A stretch of 64,000 nucleotides of DNA from Eublepharis macularius. Taxonomy: Eukaryota; Chordata; Lepidosauria; Squamata; Eublepharidae. Where the stretch lies: contig NC_072806.1 of the NCBI RefSeq assembly GCF_028583425.1, forward strand, positions 39,788,001-39,852,000, given 5' to 3'. Each line of letters opens with the position of its first letter. Position 1 is the stretch's first letter. Positions 32,537 to 42,159 of this stretch are shown here, one piece after another. The notes beneath the pieces were generated by a model, which saw nothing but the letters and a program-made list of their open reading frames with translations, ran no database searches and was not told the origin of the DNA. The position numbers were made by a program, and so were the translations under genes.

Positions 32537-33315
32537 GGTTTTGTTGGTAAGTCTTTTTCATTGTCCTTGATAAATCTCTCCATCTCCCGCTCAGATCTGA
32601 TGCGTTTTTTTGCCCCTCCAAACTCAAAGGACACTCCTTCCGGTAACTCCCATCTGTATCTGATATTCATGTCCTTCAAAGTCTGAATTAGCACTCTATA
32701 TTTTTTCCTGTCCAATAACACTGATCTGGGCAGTTCCTTCATTATAATAATCGTCTTGCCATCAATCTCCAATGGATCTTGAAATTGTTTTGTCACAATC
32801 CTCTCTTTCATATTTCTAGTTGTAAACTGCACAATCACATCCCTTGGTAGTTTCCTCTGGGTTGCAATTCTCGAGTTCACACGATACGCCACATCTAGGA
32901 TAGCCACAATCTCCTCCTCCTCCTTCCCCAGGTAATCAGCCAACACCTCAGTCATCTGTTCTTGCGCTGACTTCCCTTCCACTTCTGGCAGACCACGAAA
33001 ACGAAGCTGCTTCTCCATGTGTTTAGTTTCTGCAACTGACATCCTCCCCTTCACCAGCCTCATCTCTGTTTGTTGCGTGTCTATTAAATTCTCCATCGCG
33101 TCTTCTACTGTTTTAACTCTCTGCTGCGTTCCTTGTAATTCACTGCTAATCGTTTCCACGCCTTTTTTCACTTCTGACAGCTCCGACTTTACTGTCTGTG
33201 TAACTTCCTTGACCTCTTTAATAAGCTCCAATTTCGTGTCCTTAAGTTCTTTCATCATGTCTATAAGTTTTTTGTCCAAATTTTCTATTGCCGATTGCCA
33301 CTCTTTTTTCGACAT
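32533..33315 (-). CDS. L1-A ORF1p: RNA-binding coiled-coil protein, intact
   Basis: 260 aa. Residues 10-95 look like a coiled coil (heptads in IENLDKKLIDMMKELKDTKL and following). The RRM starts near residue 105 (KQLRFRGLPEVEG), with AYRVNSRIATQRKLPRDVIV and the C-terminal domain (MKELPRSVLLDRKKYRVL, NIRYRWELPEG). ORF1p trimers bind L1 RNA and are needed in cis. It is shorter than human ORF1p, mainly at the N-terminus. The start chosen gives MSKKEWQSAIENL. The stop is embedded in ATGA with the ORF2 start. Confidence 0.95.
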   Translation of the reverse strand: MSKKEWQSAIENLDKKLIDMMKELKDTKLELIKEVKEVTQTVKSELSEVKKGVETISSELQGTQQRVKTVEDAMENLIDTQQTEMRLVKGRMSVAETKHMEKQLRFRGLPEVEGKSAQEQMTEVLADYLGKEEEEIVAILDVAYRVNSRIATQRKLPRDVIVQFTTRNMKERIVTKQFQDPLEIDGKTIIIMKELPRSVLLDRKKYRVLIQTLKDMNIRYRWELPEGVSFEFGGAKKRIRSEREMERFIKDNEKDLPTKP

Positions 33316-34225
33316 CGTGGGGCTTGCTTTAGCTCGCTCCCACGAATCTGCTCTCTTCCTCAGCTCCGTGGCGTATAATTAAACGTTTTCCTTTTTTTTA
33401 AATGTCCCAATCTTTGCCAAAATTAATTTTTTATATCCAAAATGTCGGGCGTCTTTTCTCTATGGTTTCTCTATGTTGTTGTAATCCAAGATGGCCTACT
33501 TCCTCTTCCGCTGAAGCCACGACCCTTCCACTTTCAAAGATGGCGATTCCCCACTTCCTGTCCTTTGGCAAGGGCCGCTTCCCTCCAGCCACTCTATTGT
33601 TGTTACGCACTTCCTGTCTCCCGTCTTCCCACAGCAGGTCTCGCGATGGTGTCTTTTTCCCACAGCTCCAAAACCACAGGTATTCAAAACAATAGTCCGA
33701 TTTTTGTAATAACTTCTTTAAACTTAGTCTCTTTTAAAATACAACTCCTGCCGAGTCTTCACCTCCTTTTCACTAGTCTGTTGCAGTTTAAAAATCCACT
33801 TTCTTTCCTCTCTGTTTTTGTCAATCTGTCCCGTTTCAAGAGATAGCGATCTTTACCTTCTCTTCAACTTTCTCGGGTTGTAATCGCTGTTTCGATCTTA
33901 AATTCTCCTCTCGACTTCCCTCCCCGATCGAAGCTTGGGTATGTAGGTCTTATGCCAGCCGAATTGGCCCCAAAATTGCCGCAGAGATTATAGCCGACCC
34001 GTCGCAAGGTGGGACCTCAAGGATCGGGGGGGAGACTCCTTGTGTAGAGCCCCCCCTCGTCCGAGATCCAGCTCACCCTAGGGTCTTGAGCGTTCTTTGC
34101 CTGCTCCCCGCCTGAGAGCAGTCGGCCGCGGGTTATTTTCACCCCTCCGGCCGGTTAAAACGGCAATCCGGTCAGCTCCACAAATGGAGCTGCGTTAGAC
34201 CTCCATGAATCCCAAACCGGAAGTC
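33316..34225 (-). promoter_or_regulatory. L1-A 5' UTR with presumed internal promoter
   Basis: About 910 bp upstream of ORF1 on the minus strand, GC- and CpG-rich at its distal end (33900-34225). It ends exactly at the target duplication, which argues for a full-length 5' end. Frames open on the plus strand at 33402-33846 are by-products. Confidence 0.7.
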
Positions 34226-34240
34226 TTGGAAATATATCTT
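34226..34240. repeat. Target-site duplication of L1-A, right copy
   Basis: Perfect 15-bp partner of 28090-28104. Confidence 0.9.
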
Positions 34241-34559
34241 GATTGCCGAGTTTATACTCTGTATTTCGCTCTGTGGTATATGGGGATACAGTTGTGATTG
34301 CGGGCAGCATTCAAATTGTATAATGTCCAGCGTTTCTGTACCTTATAATTGGTAAGATAATACAAGCTCGCCTTTGTACTACACTGTAATTCCTATGAAC
34401 TGTGTGTATTCAGCCTGATAACCATTTAGAGTTTTTGTTGTAAATTTATATAAAAAAATAATTTTCTGAATTTACTAGATACACTGTAGCTTTAATTGTC
34501 TTCATTGGTCACGGTTAGAATTTTGTTTGTTAGTTACGCTGTTCCGGGACTCTCTCTAT
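34241..34559. other. Right flank of L1-A, unclassified
   Basis: Was joined to 27860-28089 before L1-A inserted. No coding evident. It may be the remainder of the PLE 3' region. Confidence 0.4.
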
Positions 34560-34845
34560 TTTGACTGTTTAAATGGTGCCTCTGAAGTTAAATTGTACCC
34601 TGCCTGTCCCCCGCAAGTATTCCATCACTGGCTGCCCAGGCTTACCTCACAGCTGTATTTTTAGATAATTCAATGTAGCCTGTACTGTTTATGGTGCCAA
34701 TCTAGTATTTTGCTTTGTACTGTGTTGAGTTTTAAATATTGTTTTTTAGATAACTGATGGTGAATTTTAATGTGTAACGTTTCTCTGTTGTTAGCCACCC
34801 TGAGCCCATTCGCAGGGAGGGTGGGGCATTAATAGGATAAACAAA
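34560..34845 (+). repeat. L2-type LINE 3' end
   Basis: Ends in GTTAGCCACCCTGAGCCCATTCGCAGGGAGGGTGGGGCATTAATAGGATAAAC, matching the common L2 tail design (GCCxCCCTGAGCCC box, then GGGxGGG and ATAAA-like repeats). Confidence 0.65.
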
Positions 34846-34867
34846 AACAAACAAACAAACAAACAAA
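34846..34867. repeat. (CAAA)n simple repeat
   Basis: About five copies of CAAA/AAAC at the LINE tail. Confidence 0.9.
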
Positions 34868-35410
34868 ACAGGTATTATCTGGAACAAAAATAGCATCCAA
34901 GATAAAACATTCATCTTAATAACTGATATTCTTCCCAACAAGGACAACTGTACTTTTAGCTCATCTTAACATACCTTTTTTAATTTCGTTTCATGTCTTA
35001 ACATACTTATTTTGAAATAGCATACGATCCACCCCCATCAGTGTGATACCTAAATATTTTACTTTTATTCAACCTTAAAACCTTTTATTTTCATCAATTC
35101 TTCCTGGTTTTTAGTATCTATATTTTTTGTTAGCATTTTTGTTTTCTGTTCATTTATTTTGAAACCTGCCAGGGTACCATACTCTTGTCAACTTCTCCAT
35201 CAGTGTTTCAATTCCCCCTAATGGATCCTCCAAGATTAAAACTAAATAATCTGCGAAGGCTCTTAGTTTATAAGACTCTTTTAAAATTTTTATGCCTCTA
35301 ATCTTTTCCTCCTGTCTAACGTCTCTGTTCAAAACCTCCAACACCAAAATAAAAAGAAGTGGTAACAATGGACATCCTTGATGTGTTCCTTTTTGAATCT
35401 CACATGGTTT
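34868..35410 (-). pseudogene. Old L1 (L1-C) ORF2 fragment, 3' part
   Basis: Minus strand: GTHQGCPLLPLLFILVLEVL and then LRAFADYLVLILEDPLGG (the catalytic FADD is now FADY), with LLGRISVIKMNVLSWMLFLF nearer the 3' end. Multiple frame changes. The upstream part of the same L1 is at 36665-36925, separated by CR1-B. Confidence 0.88.
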
Positions 35411-36662
35411 ACAGAATCACAGAGTTGGAAGGGGACATACAGACCATCTAGTCCAACCCCCTGCCCAATGCAGGATGAGCCTAAAGCATCTCTGACAAAT
35501 ATTCATCCAGCCTCTTCTTGAAAACTGCCAGTGAAGGGGAGCTCACCACCTCCCTAGGCAGCTGATTCCACTTTTGAACTTCTCTGACCATGAAGAAGTT
35601 TTTCCTAAGATCCAGCTGGTGCCTTTCTGCATGTAATTTAAGCCCGTTGCTTTGAGTCCAATCCTCTGCTGCCAACTGGAACAGCTCCTTGCCCTCCTCC
35701 AAATGATAGCCTTTCAAATATTTAAAGAGAGCAATCATGTCCCCCCTCAATCTCCTCTTCTCCAAACTAAACATTCCCAAGGCCCTCAGCCTTTCCTCGT
35801 AGGGCTCAGTCTCCAGACCCCTGATCATTCTTGTCGCTCTCTTCTGCACCCTCTCCATTTTGTCTACATCATTTTTGTAGTGAGGCCTCCAGAACTGCAC
35901 ACAGTACTCCAGGTGCGGCCTGACCAGGGCAGTATAGAGAGGGACTATGACCTCCTGCGATTTCGATGCAATGGCCCTTTTGATACAAGCCAAGACTGAG
36001 TTTGCCTTTTTTGCCACTGCATCACACTGACTGCTCATATTTAGTTTGCAGTCCACTCTTACTCCAAGATCTCTTTCGCATACACTACTACCCAGAAGTG
36101 TACCCCCCATCCTGTATTTGTGCTTCACATTTTTGTGACCCAGATGTAATCCTGTGCACTTATCTATGTTGAATTGCATCCTGTTCACAACCACCCACTT
36201 CTCCAGTGTATTCAGGTCTTGTTGAATTTTAATTCTATCTTCTTGGGTGTTTGCCACTTCTCCCAATTTGGTATCATCAGCAAATTTAATGAGTAGCCCA
36301 TTTACCCCTTCATTCAGATCATTGATAAAAATATTGAAAAGAACCAGGCCCAAAACCGAGCCCTGTGGCACCCCACTGGACACCTCCCTCCAATCTGATG
36401 AAACACCATTGACCACCACTCTTTGTGTACGGACCTCTAACCAGTTCCCTATCCACCAAACTGTCCTATAGCCCAGTCCACAGTCTTCCAGTTTACCCAT
36501 TAGAATGGCATGGGGAACCTTATCAAAAGCTTTGCTGAAATCCAGGTAAATCATGTCAACAGAGTTCCCACGATCCAGTAAGCTTGTCACTCTGTCAAAG
36601 AAGGAAACCAAATTGGTCTGATAAGACCTGTTGGGGACAAAACCAATGTTGACTTCCCCAGA
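35411..36662 (-). mobile_element. CR1-B, 5'-truncated CR1 inserted in L1-C
   Basis: Minus-strand CR1 comprising RT and 3' end. The 3' terminus (plus-strand ACAGAATCACAGAGTTGGAA) shows the typical CR1 tail. It splits the L1-C reading frame between the INGEITK-like region and the GTRQGCP-like region. Confidence 0.93.
35481..36611 (-). CDS. CR1-B reverse transcriptase, uninterrupted partial ORF
   Basis: 376 codons open on the minus strand: [40 protein letters not shown], the catalytic [47 protein letters not shown] and the conserved C-terminus ending NQLPREVVSSPSLAVFKKRLDEYL. Similarity continues upstream to about 36655 without a start codon. The endonuclease and RT fingers are missing. The open frame suggests that this CR1 is younger than the one at 8690-18626, against which it is the best ruler for deletions. 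Confidence 0.93.
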   Translation of the reverse strand: MVSFFDRVTSLLDRGNSVDMIYLDFSKAFDKVPHAILMGKLEDCGLGYRTVWWIGNWLEVRTQRVVVNGVSSDWREVSSGVPQGSVLGLVLFNIFINDLNEGVNGLLIKFADDTKLGEVANTQEDRIKIQQDLNTLEKWVVVNRMQFNIDKCTGLHLGHKNVKHKYRMGGTLLGSSVCERDLGVRVDCKLNMSSQCDAVAKKANSVLACIKRAIASKSQEVIVPLYTALVRPHLEYCVQFWRPHYKNDVDKMERVQKRATRMIRGLETEPYEERLRALGMFSLEKRRLRGDMIALFKYLKGYHLEEGKELFQLAAEDWTQSNGLKLHAERHQLDLRKNFFMVREVQKWNQLPREVVSSPSLAVFKKRLDEYLSEML

Positions 36663-36664
36663 TC

Positions 36665-36925
36665 ACTTCAAAAGTGTACAGTTTAGTTATTTCTCCATTA
36701 ATAATAATTTTAGCAATCTATGTAGTGTAAATTTATAAAATTATCTCCACAACTAATCTTTTCCAGAACTTCAAACAATAAAATCCAGTTCAAATTGTCA
36801 AAGGCCTTTTCAGCATCCATGAAAATTAGAGCTGCTTGTTTTTCATTGTGTTTATCCAAATATTCCACTATATCCAATACAGTTCTAACATTGTCTTTCA
36901 ACTGTCTAGTGATTTAACTTTCAAC
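36665..36925 (-). pseudogene. Old L1 (L1-C) ORF2 fragment, 5' part
   Basis: Minus strand: LKDNVRTVLDIVEYLDKHNE, then ALIFMDAEKAFDNLNWILLF (RT A motif). It continues downstream at 35410 after the CR1-B insertion. Confidence 0.87.
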
Positions 36926-38139
36926 TAGCAATTTTCCAAGTCTCTGGCATTTTTCCTCCCAGTAAAATCTAATTCATTGTATTTTGACACACTTTCTGTG
37001 AAGAAAACTTAATGATATAATGTTGGTGTTTACTGCATTGTTTTGGTTGCCCCCCCCCCCCCGGTGATGGCCTCTGCTTCCCAGCTCTGGGGCAGGTCCG
37101 GGTGGGCTCCCCAGTTTGGACCGTTATAACACTATTATGCTTAGTTTTAAAACAATTTGCTGAGACATGACAGCCATGCTTTGAGCAGACATTTTTGTTT
37201 AGGAGTTGACCCCCCCTTCCCCTGGTCCAAATTGGAGAGACCTGCTCAGACTGACCCTCTGCTTCCAGCTCCCACCCCCAGTGGGGGGAAAGGTGGGGAA
37301 CAGGCCTCCCAGGCACGCTCCTTGGGGCCGGGATGGCAATGTCGCTGATGTTATGCCAACCTGAGAGTGCTCACATACTCTGTAGTGAGCCCAGATTGGC
37401 TCGCAGCAAACCACGTGCTCCCCATCCTTGCTCAATGATGTCACTTCCGAGAACTGACATCATTGCACTAGCATGGGGCTGTACACACACAAATCCTGAA
37501 ACACAATGAAGGTAAGCACTGCCCCCCCCCTCTTGCCAGGAAGGTAAGGACCTGGCAACCCTAGAAGCAGGAGGGAGGTGCTGGAGAGGAAGATAAAGAG
37601 ACCTGGAGAGCAAAAAGTGGCCTGCAGCAGGGGGAGGGGGGCAGATGGCAGGGGGGGGGGAACAAAAATTCTGCATGACTGAAAAATTGCATAGAGAAAA
37701 ACATGAGGGAATCACCACACACAGAAAATTAGAAGAGAAACCTTGAAAACACTGCATTGAAATCTGACGGGAGAGTGAGGTATGTGGAAGTCAAAAGAAA
37801 ACCCAAAGTGCTGTGGGTCCAGAACAGGCAAAAGTCATCCACGCAGAAGAGGCCTGCATTCACAGATTTGCCATCCTCCTGCAGACTGAAACTCTGAATT
37901 CTGATTGCGTAAACAAGCCTTGGGAGTGTTTCTGTGCTATGGGTGCATGCAAAGGGCAGCTGTGCCATCACACTTTATCGTGCTACATCTGGTGCCTTTG
38001 CAATATTTTTGACAGGCAAGCTTTCTGAGTATTTGAATGCTGGTTCCATTATCTCATTCCTCTCTCCTTGCTTCAGTTGTCTATCTACCTTTAATAAAAT
38101 ATTAAAACACCATGTGTATTTTTATTTTATTTAGTGTCC
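36926..38139. other. No gene; C-rich and G-rich tracts
   Basis: Contains a 13-C run near 37051 and several shorter C or G runs (37210, 37520, 37650), but no coding signal. A short TGGCAACCCTAG end near 37555 resembles the end of a common lizard repeat. Not assigned. Confidence 0.45.
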
Positions 38140-38250
38140 CTTCCCCACTGGCAGACCTCCTGATGACACCTGGTTTTTTGGCCACTGTGTGACAGAGCAT
38201 TGATGGGCCATTGGCCTGATCCAACATGGCTTCTCTTATGTTCTTGTGTT
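38140..38250 (+). repeat. CR1/L3-type 3' tail
   Basis: GATGACACCTGGTTTTTTGG, then GGGCCATTGGCCTGATCCAA and CATGGCTTCTCTTATGTTCTTGTG, a common reptile LINE ending with short TTCTTATG-like repeats. Confidence 0.65.
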
Positions 38251-38595
38251 CTATGTAGAACAGAGTTCCCTGAGCTTAATTCCAGTTGAAGGCAGTCTGT
38301 CTGAGCAAAACACGGCATATTTCTCTGCAGCCCTATTACTCAAATTATGCATTTTCATGCAATTTCTTTTCTCCTTTGAGCATGTAAAAAGTAGTAGTTC
38401 ATGCTTTCTCCCAAATTTTTCTAAGCTTTCCGAGTCATCAATACATTTGTCAGCTTGTAACCCAGTGAATTTCAGTGGTTTCAACTACACATCAAATGTC
38501 GGCAACCACCATTCCTATTCACAGGCCAGATTCTAACCTGCTAAACTGATCCCATTTTTTCCCAAAACAAAACAAGAAAAAATTGTCAAGGTTCC

Positions 38596-38720
38596 CTAGC
38601 TGCAATCTCCTCCAGATGGGTAGCTGTGTTAATCTGTGGGAGCAGAATAAAACAGGAGTCCAGTGGCCCCTTAAAGGGTAATAAAATGCATACTCAGGAA
38701 AGCTCATGGTGGAATAAACA
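38596..38720 (-). repeat. PLE pseudo-LTR, family A (minus)
   Basis: GGGTAGCTGTGTTAATCTGT and CAGGAGTCCAGTGGCCCCTT mirror the tail at 5830-5915 in reverse complement. The AGGAAAGCTCATGG part is the decayed GAAAGCTCATG strand of the hammerhead-like core. Confidence 0.65.
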
Positions 38721-38901
38721 AAACTTTGTTGCTGTTTGAAGAAATGGGTTGTTTTCACAGTGAAGAAATTCTCAGAGAAGCTTCTCATGTTGAATTTCTG
38801 CCTGTGCCTGCAGTGTTTAAAGGTAAAGGGGCCTTTTCAGAAAGTAAGATGCTATCCCACTATTTGAAAGTGCCTTTTGGGAAGCCAAAGTGTTCAGATT
38901 T

Positions 38902-39080
38902 TATTGTCGAAGGCTTTCACGTTAGATCGTTAGTTGTAGATATTCCAGGTTGTATGGCCCTGGTCTTGGCATTGTAGTTCCTGACATTTCGCCAGCAGCT
39001 GTGACTGGCGTCTTCAAAGGTGTAGCACCAAAAGACAGAGATCTCTCAGTGTCAATGTGTGGAGAAGATGTTAGCAGGTA
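38902..39080 (-). repeat. PLE pseudo-LTR, family B, tandem copy 1 (minus)
   Basis: Begins ATTGTCGAAGGCTTTCACG and ends GTGTGGAGAAGATGTTAGCAGG. Minus-strand core TTTGAAGA, helix II GCCAG...CTGGC, GAAA. It sits head-to-tail with the copy at 39081-39240, as PLE terminal repeats often do. Confidence 0.72.
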
Positions 39081-39240
39081 TTGTCGAAGGCTTTCACGGC
39101 CGGAGAACGATGGTTGTTGTGGGTTTTCCGGGCTGTATTGCTGTGGTCTTGGCATTGTAGTTCCTGACGTTTCGCCAGCAGCTGTGGCTGGCATCTTCAG
39201 AGGTGTAGCACCAAAAGACAGAGATCTCTCAGTGTCACAG
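39081..39240 (-). repeat. PLE pseudo-LTR, family B, tandem copy 2 (minus), intact hammerhead-like core
   Basis: Better-preserved copy: minus strand CTGAAGA (39200-39194), helix II GCCAGC...GCTGGC with a CACA-containing loop, GAAA (39173-39170). Followed on the right by short inverted pieces of the same family (39238-39315). Confidence 0.75.
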
Positions 39241-39315
39241 ACTTTTGGTGCTACACCTCTGAAGATGCCAGCCACAGTGTCACAGACTGAGAGATCTCTG
39301 TCTTTTGGTGCTACA
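39238..39315 (+). repeat. Inverted fragments of PLE family B
   Basis: GGTGCTACACCTCTGAAGATGCCAGCCACAG and a second GAGAGATCTCTGTCTTTTGG piece run opposite to the tandem copies on the left, forming a head-to-head arrangement. Confidence 0.7.
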
Positions 39316-39957
39316 CCAAAAGAACTTTTCCCACTGACGAACCGTTTCAAGGTTCGTGGGGCTCAGAATGGCCCCCGTTGGACTTAGAGAGCCCATATTC
39401 CCAGGGAGTGTTTAGCAAGCTTGCAATAGGGATCTTGGAGTTATACCCTCTCCAATCTGAGGCCCCCAGGAAACTCCCATTCGATACAATTAGGGCCACC
39501 AGTTGACGTTGGCCCAGTGTACAAGGGGTTGGCCGTCAGAAATGCTTATCAGGGTTTGCAGGGATGAGATTGGAGTGCCCATGGCTACAGAACACCCCCC
39601 TTCCCCCTCCCTCCCCCTGGGTGTCTTCTCCCATGTAACCAATTGTAACCAATTTGCAGCTCCATGGTTGGAAGGAAGACCTGCTGATCAAGGTAAGCTG
39701 GGCTTCCATTCGGGTTTCCAGGGCAACAGAAGGAGAGCAGACAGAGTTCAGGCATTCCTCCAGCTCTGTTTCCAAGGGAACTGATTGATGGTGCCTGACT
39801 GTTTGGCTTCATGAACCGCGGGCGAATGCAACAAACTGGGCTTCCAACAAACGCTGGTTCGGTGGCCATGGACACTCACGAACCGCTGGTTCATGAACAG
39901 ACAATCAGGTGGTTCGTGGGTTTTTTTGGTTTGTAATGTGGTTCGTGCCCATGTCTA
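39316..39957. other. Possible DNA-transposon remnant
   Basis: TTCGTG / CACGAA words recur at both ends (ACGAACCGTTTCAAGGTTCG at left, GGTTCGTGCCCATGTCTAG at right), which suggests a degraded terminal-inverted-repeat element. No clear duplication and no coding. Tentative. Confidence 0.3.
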
Positions 39958-40460
39958 GTAATCAGGTTCTGCAGTAGGTCACATAATGTATCACACACAC
40001 ACACCCTCAGCCTTTGGGCCCCTCAAGTGCAGGGCCCTGGGTAACTGCCCCAGTTGCCACATAGGTAAGACTGCCCCACCTTTACTTTCAATAGTGATTT
40101 ATTGAATGGCAATGGGCAGCTCATCCTTTTCATGGAAAGATGTTAAATCACATCTCCTTGGAACAGTTTGTAGATCAAAATGATATTAAAGGGACAGTGA
40201 GAGGGACCAGTTTAAAAGCTGACAAGTCTACCTGAGGTGGGACAGTCTCAGTGCTGGGATTGTTCCTCATCATTACATGCCCTGAAATTGTCCAAAAGGA
40301 GGAAAATGCCATTTTACACGAGAGCTCTGTCTGTGCAAGGTAATAATGATGAGTAGCTGACAAACTAGAAAAGGCAGAGGAGGAGACATGGTCAGGTTCC
40401 GCCAGCATTTGAATGGGCTTTACCTGACTAAAAAGTTCTCCCAGTGCAATCCTAAACATA

Positions 40461-40662
40461 GGCCGTTCCCACACGGCTTACCTGAACCTGGAACACTGCG
40501 CAGCATGCCGAAAAAAACGCGGAAGATCGCGTTTTCTCGTGCGAGTTTTGCGCGATGTTGCGCAACATTGTGCAAAACTTGCAAGAGAAAACGCGATCTT
40601 CCGCGTTTTTTTCTGCATGCTGCGCAGTGTTCCGGGTTCAGGTAAGCTGTGTGGGAACGGCC
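40461..40662. mobile_element. 202-bp near-perfect palindromic MITE
   Basis: Arms of about 95-100 bp: GGCCGTTCCCACACGGCTTA at the left, mirrored by its near-exact complement at the right, centred near TTGCGCAAC (about 40557-40565). Both flanks are ATA (40458-40460 and 40663-40665), a possible 3-bp duplication as in Harbinger/PIF elements. CpG-rich interior, no coding. Confidence 0.85.
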
Positions 40663-41051
40663 ATAGTTATTATCCTTTTAAACCTGTTGACTTAGAAGGG
40701 TGTACCTTTGTTTAGGACTACATGGTTGCTTTCTGAAGCTGATAACAGATGGTGGGGTCAGTTTTGAGCAGCAAACTTGTGCAAATAAAGACTTGACCCT
40801 CCTCGCTTTTACCTACACTGCAACCCTGATCTGAATAAGGACTCGTGTGACTGATATTTGCCTTTTGAAATGCTAGAGATAGCTGATGACAGACGATTTC
40901 CCAGTGTCTCATCTAGTTAAGTGTGCTGAATGCTTGAAGGAAGCACATGATGAGCACAAGGATCCAGGGAACGGCCTTCCCCATAACCTCTTAACACAGC
41001 CTATCTGACCATCCTGAAAAACGTCAGCCTCTCCTCCTCCCTCTTTCTCTT

Positions 41052-41059
41052 ATAACCAG
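41052..41059. repeat. Target duplication of hAT-like MITE 2, left
   Basis: ATAACCAG, seven of eight bases equal to 41497-41504. Confidence 0.7.
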
Positions 41060-41496
41060 CAGGGGTCATTTTGTAGAAAAAGAGCTGGAGGAGCTCATTA
41101 GAATAACTCATTAGCATAACTTATTAGCATATGCCACACCTCTTGCCATCGCCAGAAGTGTGTCATTAGTATAACTGATTTGCATATGTCTGACATCACC
41201 TATTTTGGCTGTTTTGGACACAATCCTGGCCATTCAGGGCTGAAATTGGGTCCAAAATGTCAAAAGGGGCTGAAAATGGCTGAAAAGGGCCCCAAAATGG
41301 TTAGGACCAGGTCGCTGATGAGTGGGAGAGTGATCCACCACCCGTCAGAGGCCCGATCTAGGTCATTTTGGCCCCAATCCAGGCCCAAACGGGCCCAAAC
41401 TGGCCAAGTCAGGTGGGTGGGGCCACCTGACATGTGACCTCTTTGGGGAACTGCTGGAACTGCGTTCCTGTGCATTCCCCCTTGAAATGAGCCCTG
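41060..41496. mobile_element. hAT-like MITE 2
   Basis: 437 bp with imperfect terminal inverted repeats CAGGGGTCATTT and AAATGAGCCCTG (reverse complement CAGGGCTCATTT) and an 8-bp flanking duplication, the signature of hAT elements. No transposase coding. The interior has reiterated GGTCCAAAATG/CCCCAAAATG words. Confidence 0.8.
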
Positions 41497-41504
41497 ATTA
41501 CCAG
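41497..41504. repeat. Target duplication of hAT-like MITE 2, right
   Basis: ATTACCAG, one mismatch to the left copy. Confidence 0.7.
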
Positions 41505-41706
41505 TGTGGTTAGATATAGAAAAACCAGGCTGAAATTCCTGCTCAGCTCTGCAACCATTTCCTCGATGAAAATCTGCTTTCACAGGGAAGTTTTTATCTA
41601 GTTTGGCTTCCACACTGGAGTGCCTCCCCACCCAGAATCCACACAACGTTGTACTTTAATTGTTCTTTCCCTGTCTTCAGTCTGCTTTCACAAACATGTC
41701 AGGGTA

Positions 41707-42130
41707 TGTCAGACTATGGAATCCCAGTTATCTAGAGTTCATCTCCCCCCTTCTGCAAGAAGCACAAAGTTTTTTGATTCCAAAAGGTTTATAGAAAGAC
41801 AATGCTCAGGATACAGTTATCCATATTCCAAGGACTAGGAAAGTCTTGGCTGAACAAAAGCTTTGTTGAGAATGACACACAAAATGAAAGTAACAACACT
41901 TCAAACACCCATTCCCAGCCTCCCCCCTTAGTCCTGTCTAGAAGGCCTGGGAAGGCGAGGGCGTCAAGGTCGGCCGGAACGGGGTGGTAAGAATTCTTCG
42001 CTCCCATGGATATATGCGGCTTGGGCAGCACCTGGGCCTGGAGGGAGAGAACTAAACAACTGCAGATTATAACGTAAGAACATGGCGTAGCTTCGGCTTG
42101 AGAACTGACAAATGAACTGACACTCTGACA
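41707..42130 (-). repeat. 3' LTR of chromovirus copy 1 (minus)
   Basis: 424 bp, starting TGTCAG and ending CTGACA on the minus strand. It matches the 5' LTR at 60981-61405 (425 bp) along its length (ACGCCATGTT, GGAGGCTGGGA, TTCAGCCAAGA, TGTGCTTCTTGCAGAAGGGG, TCTAGATAAC). It contains ATTCTCAACAA (41873-41863), which corresponds to the self-primer element of the other copies. Confidence 0.9.
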
Positions 42131-42150
42131 TTCTGCCCCCCCCCTTAAGA
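42131..42150 (-). promoter_or_regulatory. Polypurine tract of chromovirus copy 1
   Basis: The minus strand reads AAGGGGGGGGGCAGAA immediately before the LTR start, the expected plus-strand primer for reverse transcription. Confidence 0.8.
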
Positions 42151-42159
42151 CCCCTCCCC

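Larger units (their letters stand above)
28105..34225 (-). mobile_element. L1-A, full-length L1 with both ORFs intact
   Basis: A 6.1-kb insertion on the minus strand, bounded by 15-bp duplications and ending in poly-A (28105-28112 on the plus strand as T's). The order is a GC-rich 5' UTR of about 910 bp, ORF1 (260 aa), ORF2 (1,253 aa) and a 3' UTR of about 670 bp. No stop or frameshift interrupts either ORF. All recognisable catalytic residues are present, so this copy could be retrotransposition-competent. A 3' tail of the same family lies at 55237-55590. Confidence 0.94.

Noticed and set aside
33402..33846. Plus-strand frames upstream of the L1-A ORFs
   Set aside because: Antisense to the L1-A 5' UTR. 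No L1 antisense-ORF homology could be argued from sequence.
38922..39387. Matched plus and minus frames of about 145 codons
   Set aside because: They translate PLE pseudo-LTR repeats. The repeated peptide on both strands is a sign of non-coding tandem units.
41707..42130. Endogenous retrovirus LTR
   Set aside because: The adjoining pol ends in a chromodomain and has no envelope gene. It is a chromovirus retrotransposon.
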